A stretch of DNA of 49,894 bases, from NCBI GenBank assembly GCA_032718475.1, contig JAUCBJ010008753.1:1-49894 (forward strand), read 5' to 3'. This stretch comes from Nemertoderma westbladi (Eukaryota > Xenacoelomorpha > Nemertodermatida > Nemertodermatidae). Each line of letters opens with the position of its first letter. Position 1 is the stretch's first letter. Shown here in pieces: positions 11,801 through 22,529 of the stretch. A model generated the notes under the pieces. That model was not told where the DNA came from, made no database searches, and saw only the letters and a list, made by a program, of their open reading frames with translations. Both the position numbers and the translations under genes were made by a program.

Positions 11801-14800
11801 TATCTGCTACCCGAAGGTAGTGCTGGGCGCTACTTCTATCTGCTACCCGAGGGTATGGGTGGGCGCTACTCCTATCTGCTACCTGAAGGTAGTGGTGGGC
11901 GCTACTCCTATCTGCTACCCGAAGGTAGGGTTGAGCGCTACTCCTATCTGCTACCCGTAGGTAGGGGTGGGCGCTACTCCTATATGCTACCCGAAGGTAG
12001 GGTCGGGCGCTACTCCTATCTGCTACCCGAAGGTAGGGTTGGGCGCTACTCCTATCTGCTACCCGTAGGTAGGGGTGGGCGCTACTCCTATCTGCTACCC
12101 GAAGGTAGGGGTGGGCGCTACTCCTATCTGCTACCTGCGGGTAGTGGTGGGCGCTACTCCTATCTGCTACCCGAAGGTTAAGGTGGGCGCTACTCCTATC
12201 TGCTACCCGAAGGTAGTGGTGGGCGCTACTCCTATCTGCTACCCGAAGGTAGGGGTGGGCGCTACTCCTATCTGCTACCCGAGGGTAGGGGTGGGCGCTA
12301 CTACTATCTGCTACCCGAAGGTAGTGCTGGGCGCTACTTCTATCTGCTACCCGAGGGTATGGGTGGGCGCTACTCCTATCTGCTACCTGAAGGTAGTGGT
12401 GGGCGCTACTCCTATCTGCTACCCGAAGGTAGGGTTGAGCGCTACTCCTATCTGCTACCCGTAGGTAGGGGTGGGCGCTACTCCTATATGCTACCCGAAG
12501 GTAGGGTCGGGCGCTACTCCTATCTGCTACCCGAAGGTAGGGTTGGGCGCTACTCCTATCTGCTACCCGTAGGTAGGGGTGGGCGCTACTCCTATCTGCT
12601 ACCCGAAGGTAGGGGTGGGCGCTACTCCTATCTGCTACCTGCGGGTAGTGGTGGGCGCTACTCCTATCTGCTACCCGAAGGTAGGGGTGGGCGCTACTCC
12701 TTGCTACCCGAAGGTAGTGGTGGGCGCTACTCCTATCTGCTACCCGAGGGTAGGGGTGGGTGCTACTCATATCTGCTACCCGAGGGTAGTGGTGGGCGCT
12801 ACTCCTATCTGCTACCCGAGGGTAGGGGTGGGCGCTACTCCTATCTGCTCCCCGAAGGTAGGGTTGGGCGCTACTCCTATCTGCTACCCGTAGGTAGGGG
12901 TGGGCGCTACTCCTATCTGCTACCCGAAGGTCGGGGTGGGCGCTACTCCTATCTGCTACCTGCGGGCAGTGGTGGGCGCTACTCCTATCTGCTACCCGAA
13001 GGTAGGGGTGGGCGCTACTCCTTGCTACCCGAAGGTAGTGGTGGGCGCTACTCCTATCTGCTACTCGAAGGTAGGGGTGGGCGCTACTCCTATCTGCTAC
13101 CCGAGGGTACGGGTGGGCGCTACTCCTATCTGCTACTCGAAGGTAGGGGTGGGCGCTACTCCTATCTGCTACCCGAGGGTAGGGGTGGGCGCTACTCCTA
13201 TCTGCTATCCGAAGGTAGGGTCGGGCGCTACTCCTATCTGCTACCCGAAGGTAGGGTTGGGCGCTACTCCTATCTGCTACCCGTAGGTAGGGGTGGGCGC
13301 TACTCCTATCTGCTACCCGAAGGTAGGGGTGGGCGCTACTCCTATCTGCTATCCGAAGGTAGGAGTGGGCGCTACTCCTATCTGCTGCCCGAAGGTAGGG
13401 TCGGGCGCTACTCATATCTGCTACCCGAGGGTAGGGGTGGGCGCTACTCCTATCTGCTATCCGAGGGTAGGGGTGGGCGCTACTCCTATCTGCTACTCGA
13501 AGGTAGGGGTGGGCGCTACTCCTATCTGCTACCCGAGGGTAGGGGTGGGCGCTACTCCTATCTGCTATCCGAAGGTAGGGTCGGGCGCTACTCCTATCTG
13601 CTACCCGAAGGTAGGGTTGGGCGCTACTCCTATCTGCTACCTGCGGGTAGTGGTGGGCGCTACTCCTTTCTGCTACCAGAAGGTAGGGGTGGGCGCTACT
13701 CCTTGCTACCCGAAGGTAGTGGTGGGCGCTACTCCTATCTGCTACCCGAGGGTAGGGGTGGGCGCTTCTCCTATCTGCTATCCGAGGGTAGGTGTGGGCG
13801 CTACTCCTATCTGTTACCCGAGGGTAGGGGTGGGCGCTACTCATATCTGCTACCCGAGGGTAGTGGTGGGCGCTACTCCTATCTGCTACCCGAGGGTAGG
13901 GGTGGGCGCTACTCCTATCTGCTCCCCGAAGGTAGGGTTGGGCGCTACTCCTATCTGCTACCCGTAGGTAGGGGTGGGCGCTACTCCTATCTGCTACCCG
14001 AAGGTTGGGGTGGGCGCTACTCCTATCTGCTACCCGAAGGTTGGGGTGGGCGCTACTCCTATCTGCTACCCGAAGGTTAAGGTGGGCGCTACTCCTATCT
14101 GCTACCCGAAAGTAGTGGTGGGCGCTACTCCTATCTGCTACCCGAAGGTAGGGGTGGGCGCTACTCCTATCTGCTACCCGAGGGTAGGGGTGGGCGCTAC
14201 TACTATCTGCTACCCGAAGGTAGTGCTGGGCGCTACTTCTATCTGCTACCCGAGGGTATGGGTGGGCGCTACTCCTATCTGCTACCTGAAGGTAGTGGTG
14301 GGCGCTACTCCTATCTGCTACCCGAAGGTAGGGTTGAGCGCTACTCCTATCTGCTACCCGTAGGTAGGGGTGGGCGCTACTCCTATATGCTACCCGAAGG
14401 TAGGGTCGGGCGCTACTCCTATCTGCTACCCGAAGGTAGGGTTGGGCGCTACTCCTATCTGCTACCCGTAGGTAGGGGTGGGCGCTACTCCTATCTGCTA
14501 CCCGAAGGTAGGGGTGGGCGCTACTCCTATCTGCTACCTGCGGGTAGTGGTGGGCGCTACTCCTATCTGCTACCCGAAGGTAGGGGTGGGCGCTACTCCT
14601 TGCTACCCGAAGGTAGTGGTGGGCGCTACTCCTATCTGCTACCCGAGGGTAGGGGTGGGTGCTACTCCTATCTGCTATCCGAGGGTAGGGGTGGGCGCTA
14701 CTCCTATCTGTTACCCGATGGTAGGGGTGGGCGATACTCATATCTGCTACCCGAGGGTAGTGGTGGGCGCTACTCCTATCTGCTACCCGAGGGTAGGGGT

Positions 14801-17800
14801 GGGCGCTACTCCTATATGCTACCCGAAGGTAGGGTTGGGCGCTACTCCTATCTGCTACCCGTAGGTAGGGGTGGTCGCTACTCCTATCTGCTACCCGAAG
14901 GTAGGGGTGGGCGCTACTCCTATCTGCTACCTGCGGGTAGTGGTGGGCGCTACTCCTATCTGCTACCCGAAGGTAGGGGTGGGCGCTACTCCTCGCTACC
15001 CGAAGGTAGTGGTGGGCGCTACTCCTATCTGCTACCCGACGGTAGGGGTGGGCGCTACTCCTATCTGCTACCTGAAGGTAGTGGTGGGTGCTACTCCTAT
15101 CTGCTACCCGAGGGTAGGGGTGGGCGCTACTCCTATCTGCTACCCTAAGGTAGTGCTGGGCGCTACTCCTATCTGCTACCCGAGGGTAGGGGTGGGAGCT
15201 ACTCCTATCTGCTACTTGAAGATAGTGGTGGGCGCTACTCCTATCTGCTACCCGAGGGTAGGGGTGGGCGCTACTCCTATCTGCTACCCGAAGGTAAGGG
15301 TGGGCGCTACTCCTATCTGCTACCCGAAGGTAGTGGTGGGCGCTACTCCTATCTGCTACCCGAAGGTAGGGTTGGGCGCTACTTCTATCTGCTACCCGAG
15401 GGTAGGGGTGGGCGCTACTCCTATCTGCTACCCGAAGGTAGTGGTGGGCGCTACTCCTATCTGCTACCCGAAGGTAGGGTTGGGCGCTACTTCTATCTGC
15501 TACCCGAGGGTAAGGGTAGGCGCTACTCCTATCTGCTACCCGAAGGTAGTGGTGGGCGCTACTCCTATCTGCTACCCGAAGGTAGGGTTGGGCGCTACTC
15601 CTATCTGCTACCCGTAGGTAGGGGTGGGCGCTACTCCTATCTGCTATCCGAAGGTAGGAGTGGGCGCTACTCCTATCTGCTACCCGAAGGTAGGGTCGGG
15701 CGCTACTCATATCTGCTACCCGAGGGTAGGGGTGGGCGCTACTCCTATCTGCTATCCGAGGGTAGGGGTGGGCGCTACTCCTATCTGTTACCCGAGAGTA
15801 GGGGTGGGCGCTACTCCTATCTGCTACCCGAAGGTAGGGTTGGGCGCTACTCCTATCTGCTACCCGTAGGTAGGGGTGGGCGCTACTCCTATCTGCTACC
15901 CGAAGGTAGGGGTGGGCGCTACTCCTATCTGCTACCTGCGGGTAGTGGTGGGCGCTACTCCTTTCTGCTACCAGAAGGTAGGGGTGGGCGCTACTCCTTG
16001 CTACCCGAAGGTAGTGGTGGGCGCTACTCCTATCTGCTACCCGAGGGTAGGGGTGGGCGCTACTCCTATCTGCTATCCGAGGGTAGGGGTGGGCGCTACT
16101 CCTATCTGTTACCCGAGGGTAGGGGTGGGCGCTACTCATATCTGCTACCCGAGGGTAGTGGTGGGCGCTACTCCTATCTGCTACCCGAGGGTAGGGGTGG
16201 GCGCTACTCCTATCTGCTCCCCGAAGGTAGGGTTGGGCGCTACTCCTATCTGCTACCCGTAGGTAGGGGTGGGCGCTACTCCTATCTGCTGCCCGAAGGT
16301 CGGGGTGGGCACTACTCCTATCTGCTACCTGCGGGCAGTGGTGGGCGCTACTCCTATCTGCTACCCGAAGGTAGGGGTGGGCGCTACTCCTTGCTACCCG
16401 AAGGTAGTGGTGGGCGCTACTCCTATCTGTTACCCGACGGTAGGGGTGGGCGCTACTCCTATCTGCTACCTGAAGGTAGTGGTGGGTGCTACTCCTATCT
16501 GCTACCCGAGGGTAGGGGTGGGCGCTACTCCTATCTGCTACCCGAAGGTAAGGGTGGGCGCTACTCCTATCTGCTACCCGAAGGTAGTGGTGGGCGCTAC
16601 TCCTATCTGGTACCCGAAGGTAGGGTTGGGCGCTACTTCTATCTGCTACCCGAGGGTAGGAGTGGGCGCTACTCCTATCTGTTACCCGAGAGTAGGGGTG
16701 GGCGCTACTCCTATCTGCTACCCGAAGGTAAGGGTGGGCGCTACTCCTATCTGCTACCCGAAGGTATTGGTGGGCGCTACTCCTATCTGCTACCCGAAGG
16801 TAGGGTTGGGCGCTACTTCTATCTGCTACCCGAGGGTAAGGGTAGGCGGTACTCCTATCTGCTACCCGAAGGTAGGGGTGGGCGCTACTCCTATCTGCTA
16901 TCTGAGGGTAGGGGTGGGCGCTACTCCTATCTGTTACCCGAGAGTAGGGGTGGGCGCTACTCCTATCTGCTACCCGAAGGTAGGGTTGGGCGCTACTCCT
17001 ATCTGCTACCCGTAGGTTGGGGTGGGCGCTACTCCTATCTGCTACCCGAAGGTAGGGGTGGCGCTACTCCTATCTGCTACCTGCGGGTAGTGGTGGGCGC
17101 TACTCCTATCTGCTACCAGAAGGTAGGGATGGGCGCTACTCATTGCTACCCGAAGGTAGTGGTGGGCGCTACTCCTATCTGCTACCCGAGGGTAGGGGTG
17201 GGCGCTACTCCTATCTGCTATCCGAGGGTAGGGGTGGGCGCTACTCCTATCTGTTACCCGAGGGTAGGGGTGGGCGCTACTCATATCTGCTACCCGAGGG
17301 TAGTGGTGGGCGCTGCTCCTATCTGCTACCCGAGGGTAGGGGTGGGCGCTACTCCTATCTGCTCCCCGAAGGTAGGGTTGGGCGCTACTCCTATCTGCTA
17401 CCCGTAGGTAGGGGTGGGCGCTACTCCTATCTGCTACCCAAAGGTAGGGGTGGGCGCTACTCCTATCTGTTACCCGAGGGTAGGGGTGGGCGCTACTCAT
17501 ATCTGCTACCCGAGGGTAGTGGTGGGCGCTACTCCTATCTGCTACCCGAGGGTAGGGGTGGGCGCTACTCCTATCTGCTCCCCGAAGGTAGGGTTGGGCG
17601 CTACTCCTATCTGCTACCCGTAGGTAGGGGTGGGCGCTACTCCTATCTGCCACCCTAAGGTAGGAGTGGGCGCTACTCCTATCTGCTACCCGATGGTAGG
17701 GGTGGGCGCTACTCCTATCTGCTACCCGAAGGTCGGGGTGGGCGCTACTCCTATCTGCTACCTGCGGGTAGTGGTGGGCGCTACTCCTATCTGCTACCCG

Positions 17801-18640
17801 AAGGTAGGGGTGGGCGCTACTCCTTGCTACCCGAAGGTAGTGGTGGGCGCTACTCCTATCTGCTACCCGACGGTAGGGGTGGGCGCTACTCCTATCTGCT
17901 ACCTGAAGGTAGTGGTGGGTGCTACTCCTATCTGCTACCCGAGGGCAGGGGTGGGCGCTACTCCTATCTGCTACCCGAAGGTAGTGCTGGGCGCTACTCC
18001 TATCTGCTACCCGAGGGTAGGGGTGGGAGCTACTCCTATCTGCTACTTGAAGATAGTGGTGGGCGCTACTCCTATCTGCTACCCGAGGGTAGGGGTGGGC
18101 TCTACTCCTATCTGCTACCCGAAGGTAAGGGTGGGCGCTACTCCTATCTGCTACCCGAAGGTAAGGGTGGGCGCTACTCCTATCTGCTACCCGAAGGTAG
18201 TGGTGGGCGCTACTCCTATCTGGTACCCGAAGGTAGGGGTGGGCTCTACTCCTATCTGCTACCCGAAGGTAAGGGTGGGCGCTACTCCTATCTGCTACCC
18301 GAAGGTAAGGGTGGGCGCTACTCCTATCTGCTACCCGAAGGTAGTGGTGGGCGCTACTCCTATCTGGTACCCGAAGGTAGGGTTGGGCGCTACTTCTATC
18401 TGCTACCCGAGGGTAGGAGTGGGCGCTACTCCTATCTGTTACCCGAGAGTAGGGGTGGGCGCTACTCCTATCTGCTACCCGAAGGTAAGGGTGGGCGCTA
18501 CTCCTATCTGCTACCCGAAGGTATTGGTGGGCGCTACTCCTATCTGCTACCCGAAGGTAGGGTTGGGCGCTACTTCTATCTGCTACCCGAGGGTAAGGGT
18601 AGGCGGTACTCCTATCTGCTACCCGAAGGTAGTGGTGTGT
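2822..18640. repeat. 36-bp megasatellite, about 440 units
   Basis: A nearly uninterrupted tandem array of a 36-bp unit containing CTGCTACCCGAAGGTAGG followed by GGTGGGCGCTACTCCTAT. A few units are shortened, for instance by loss of 12 bp (TACTCCTTGCTACC). Most units carry a perfect or wobble-paired hairpin, CTACC-NNNN-GGTAG, and its four-base loop is the most variable part (CGAA, CGAG, CGTA, TGCG, TGAA, AGAA, CGAC, CGAT). Variants are arranged in higher-order blocks, not at random. The unit has no stop in several frames, so minus-strand frames of 1,414 and 2,354 codons (12-residue unit containing DRSSAHPYLRV) and many plus-strand frames stay open. Common variants change amino acids in most frames (L/P, P/H and H/Q on the minus strand), which argues against selection on a protein. 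Confidence 0.97.
2836..6204. repeat. 3,369-bp higher-order block of the megasatellite
   Basis: A marker unit with GGGTACGGGTGG occurs at 2836, 6205 and 13101, and the variant order after each marker matches. Sequence from 2836 matches that from 6205 (offset 3,369) until about 7,500. It also matches that from 13101 (offset exactly 10,265) through at least 16,260, with only scattered substitutions. A second block pattern with a 1,761-bp offset links about 9,950-10,700 with 11,715-12,460. These offsets include the off-length units, so they show copying of whole multi-kilobase blocks. Confidence 0.85.
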
Positions 18641-19880
18641 AAAAGCCTTTGCTGAATTGCCCCGTTATTTTTATTATCTTTTACATTAAAATACTCTGTA
18701 GTTGATTTAATAAGTGTAAGAGACCGTATTATTGCTGTATCGGTGTTTTTAGAGGATCTAAGACCTATTTCCTCCGTATGTGTACTGTGAAAGGCATATT
18801 TTGTGATTCTATGGCAATTCGTGACGCAAAGGGGTGATAGCTACTCTTGAACAGTAGTTACTATGACTACGGTTAACAGCTGACATTCATACGTGTTGAT
18901 TTCCTTTGTTCTACGGCGTCTCTCAGTTCAGTCAGCCAATGAGAGCGTTTTTGTGGCTCCTTGTACAGAAAATTTCCGAGAAATGACGCAATGCCTATGT
19001 GCAGTGTTTACATTCAGTCCTGAGCCAAAGAAAGAACGGCTTGGAAGTATTTTTGTGCTGTACTGCTTTTTAGTCGTACACTAGTAGGTTTAATTATAAA
19101 GGGCATATATCCTTTAACTGCGGACTACATACCTGATGACTGCTGACTGATCATACATGCTGACTGCTGAAACATTGCAAACTCATAACAATCAGTGTTT
19201 TCATTGTTGTTTTATACTGCTATTTACCGTCAGTTCTTCATAATATGGTTGATGAATTATTATATTTGGAATAACGATAAACAACCCCGAAACCCAATGT
19301 TCTTGATATACCGAAGGTAAGAGAGAAAGGTTACAGATAAACGATTGTGACTTATGTTAAAGTGGTTTGAAGTGAATCTAATGTTATTTGATAGACCCTA
19401 CATGAGTCAGCCTGTGTTCCTTTTATATGTGACTAAAATCAGTGAAGATTGGCAGATTGGTGTGCAGTATTGTGCAGCATAGTGTATGAGTGAGTCTGTT
19501 AAAGAAGCAATTCCTAAAGAATGCGTCATATATGTGGATTATAATTAAGCCATATCGTTGTGAGTAGTTTAAGTCATAACTCTGTTTATATAGATAAAGC
19601 GCCACGTCCTAAAGGAACTGTTAATATTACCGAAGGTGAATAATATTGTCAGAGATTATATAATACTGTCAGTCGAATAATACATTAGGCTTACATAGCA
19701 ATAAAATTAAACCGTCGAACCCAATCTCCCGGGAATATCCAGCGGGTGAATGGTCGCGCACGGATTGGTTTCGACTAGTGTAGTGAATCAAATACTTGTC
19801 ATAGACTAAAAAGCGATTTATTATCTAGAAGACATTCTAATTTGGCGGGTTAAACTGCCAAAGGTCTGAAAGCGCGAACA
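18641..19880. other. Unique sequence right of the megasatellite, no gene seen
   Basis: The array ends abruptly after GGTAGTGGTG. The following 1.2 kb has ordinary AT-rich composition and short frames only. A short imperfect duplication of GACTGCTGA-type words lies at 19136-19168. I find no convincing exon or RNA gene. Confidence 0.5.
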
Positions 19881-19971
19881 TGGTGGGCGCTACTCCTATC
19901 TGCTACCCGAAGGTAGGGTTGGGCGCTACTTCTATCTGCTACCCGAGGGTAAGGGTAGGCGCTACTCCTAT
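19881..19971. repeat. Detached fragment of the 36-bp megasatellite
   Basis: About two and a half units of the 36-bp repeat (GGTGGGCGCTACTCCTATCT onward) lie alone, 1.24 kb beyond the end of the main array. The last unit ends CTACTCCTATCCC and then enters unrelated sequence. The variant types (GGGTTGGGC and GGGTAAGGGTAGGC) match the last units of the main array at 18,540-18,610, so this looks like a piece copied or separated from that end. Confidence 0.9.
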
Positions 19972-19975
19972 CCCT

Positions 19976-21050
19976 TGTGTTCCCAGTAATTTAACTGGCA
20001 CTAATGCTATCGACCCCTGTGAATTGTAGTCATATGACAACAAATGTTACACTTTGATATTTGGTCCTTTAATGACCAAAGGGATTCAAAAATCCCACTT
20101 CCTTAATAATAATAATAATAATTGTTAATAATAATAACAAATTAAACTGGGTAATGTTTCTACTATTTAACATTTAACGACCAAAGGACTTTCAAAAGCC
20201 CTTCTCGGCTCCTATGCAATGTATTTGAATTATTATTTTATTTATTTTGATATTGATTTGATATTAGAGACATAGTTGGAGGCTGATTTTATAAATTAAT
20301 ATTAAATTTAATTGCCAGAACATTTTTGTCGGTAAAGGGAACGGTAAGAAAAAGAGATTCGTCCCAAACAATGCGCGATGTTTCAAGTATCACTTTGTTA
20401 AAACCTGCAGAGGTATTTTTATAGTAAATTACACAAATTATTAATGAAAATATTAAACTATGGTATATGACTAAAATTATGAATATTATATATTGATACT
20501 TAAAATAATTACTCCAGTATACAATTTTACTTGATTGTAATTTATCGATATTGAATTTTTAAGTATCCCACAGTATAGTAGTGTATAAATGGCCTGCTAT
20601 TATAATTAGCCTACTGTCACTGTGTAGTCTACGATTGCTAATTATTAATTGTTATTGATATTAATTAAGTATTTCGTTATTAGATTATTTCGTTAGTGCC
20701 GTCATGAGCCAAAGATACTGTAATAGCAATATTTCGATTGAGTGTGAATTAATTCGGCAGTTGAGTGAAAATGAATGCTTTGCCAATGATAGACGCGTTA
20801 TTACCTAAATGACTACTGGTATGCACTCCATATCTTCAAACAATGTATCTCTTAAATAAAACATGTAGGCCTATTCCTACTGTACATGATGCTAAATTAT
20901 ATGTCGGTATTACAACCTATCTTTGATGATTTCGACAAAGCGATTAAGAAATTCTCGGATTCCTCAAAACGTGCATTTACAGTAGGTGCAATAATATCAT
21001 GATCAAGGTCTATAGGCCGGTTTTAATATAACACTTCTACAAACTTGTTG
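19976..21050. other. AT-rich sequence with a repeated small hairpin motif
   Basis: No gene is seen. Around 20060-20095 there are two adjacent inverted repeats (TTTGGTC/GACCAAA and GGGATT/AATCCC). A related pair (GACCAAAGG, then CTTTCAAAAG) recurs at about 20170-20195, suggesting a degenerate tandem copy. An (AAT)n microsatellite lies at 20107-20125. The 20.87-21.05 kb part may belong to the decayed LINE that follows. Confidence 0.4.
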
Positions 21051-21051
21051 A

Positions 21052-21264
21052 ATTAATTATTGTGTATTTCCTATATTAGCTTATGCGTCCGGTGTTTGGG
21101 GTTACCCGGCGGCTTCCGATATACAACCTAAAGTAATACGCGCATATCTTGTGCATAAATTCGCACCTATGAAGCTATTGAACTGGAAATGGGTTGGGTT
21201 TATTTACCCACAACACCGGTGCTTTATTTGTATGGCTAGAAGAATTTTTAATTATGAGTTATAA
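21052..21264 (+). mobile_element. LINE retrotransposon protein relic
   Basis: A 71-codon stretch, open between stops and lacking a start codon, reads through LAYASGVWGY, then IRAYLVHKFAP, then NWKWVGF. This pattern (an aromatic/Ala/Ser/Gly-Val-Trp-Gly block, an Arg-rich helix ending in a Phe-Ala-Pro motif, and a Trp-Gly-like block) is typical of the region downstream of the reverse transcriptase domain in LINE ORF2 proteins. Sequence upstream is out of frame and full of stops, so only this island is readable. The clade cannot be fixed from so short a piece. It is unlike the three LINE 3' ends elsewhere in the window and probably belongs to another family or another part of the protein. Confidence 0.5.
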
Positions 21265-21703
21265 TTATAAATAAGTTAGGCCGGTGTGATTAAATTTTCA
21301 AGATATTCAGCTAGTGTGTAAGTTAACTTAATATATGTGATTTAACTAACTTCGATACACTGCAATCCGACTACTTTACCGCTAGGTGGCGTGCAGCTTT
21401 GAATACCATACCTAAGCTTCGAACCTAAGTACGCTTCAACCAAGGTTTATTTTTTCAGTTCATTATTGTGAGTTTAATTTTATCAAGACATTGTGCAGTT
21501 GTTTGTTTATGCTATGTATATAATATTGTTATCTCTATTAAGCCGACAACGGCTGGGGTATGAATGATACCCATGACATTAAAAACAATTGAATGAAATT
21601 TAATAACAATATAACACGATCGGGGGTGTGTACGATAAACCAGATGTAAACAGATGTCCCCTATCACTTTTCCAGGTAGAGGCAGATGGGTAACTGCAGT
21701 CGC
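21265..21703. other. Unique sequence, no gene seen
   Basis: The sequence is AT-rich with no sustained coding frame. At 21380-21392 it contains CCGCTAGGTGGCG, a string that also occurs inside the TTAA element at 37.5 kb. Confidence 0.4.
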
Positions 21704-21735
<32 letters not shown>

Positions 21736-22022
21736 TGTCAGCGTTTCAAAATTGTAGACGTAGTAGGGTTTTGAAGTTGACAATTTCATAAAAAAAATAT
21801 TTGGAGATAATCGACCTTTCATTATACATAGTAATAGTAATTTCAATGGGTCTCCCTAAATGGAAATTGTTATAACTTGAGAACTAAAAGAGCTATTAAA
21901 TAGCGGTTTTCAGATTTGGAAACATAATTTAAACATGCAGTAGGCCTAATCGATCATAAAAATAATGTCGACATATTTTGGACCAAAATGATATACACTC
22001 CCCCCCCCCTCCCCTTCCTTAA
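21704..22022 (+). mobile_element. TTAA-type poly-G/poly-C element, short copy A
   Basis: The element begins with 28 consecutive G after TTTA and ends with a C-rich run before TTAA (22019-22022). Its interior (for example CATTATACATAGTAATAGTA, then AATAGCGGTTTTCAGATTTGG, then TTTTGGACCAAAATG) is shared with copies at 30436-30842 and 37203-37987. It runs in the same orientation as the 37-kb copy but lacks most of that copy's left half, so it is an internally deleted derivative. TTAA flanks suggest mobilisation by a piggyBac-type transposase, but no transposase is present. Confidence 0.75.
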
Positions 22023-22104
22023 GACCTCACAATAACTTAGTCTGAGGTCTAGGATATAATCAATATAGGCCTAAGTGTCAGGTATCAATCAGGAAGAAAG
22101 TAGT

Positions 22105-22470
22105 ATAAAGAAAGGGATGAAGTTTATAATTTCAAACATACAGCCCACTAGCGGTAGTCTGGAAAACTGCCGAGGGTTTTTACCCAACAAGACTCAGTCT
22201 GTGTCTGTGGCTTACATGTATTTCTGCCAAGTTTCAGGTTGGACGGATAAAAAATTACGAAGTGAAAGAAGGTTTTCACTTTCAAACATCATGACCTCTG
22301 GAGGCAAACTTTAAAAGTGTAGATAGAGTAACGACCCACAAGAAAAGAAGCACTGTTCTAGTACACATGCCAAGTTTCAGCTTAAACTGGTTAAAAGCAA
22401 GGAAACAGTGTATGCTTTTCACTTTCAGACATTTCGTCCTCTAGCGGCAGACTGGATAACTGCGGGCCGA
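22105..22470. repeat. Degenerate 145-160-bp tandem repeat, three partial copies
   Basis: The words TTTCAAACAT or TTTCAGACAT, followed by CTCTAGCGGCAGACTGGA-like sequence and, further on, GCCAAGTTTCAG, recur at about 22119, 22279 and 22423. They are diverged, with spacings of about 160 and 144 bp. No coding frame is conserved among the copies. Confidence 0.5.
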
Positions 22471-22529
22471 TTCGTGATATTTTCGATAATTTTACTCACG
22501 ATGTTCTACTCGCTATATATTTGATGATG

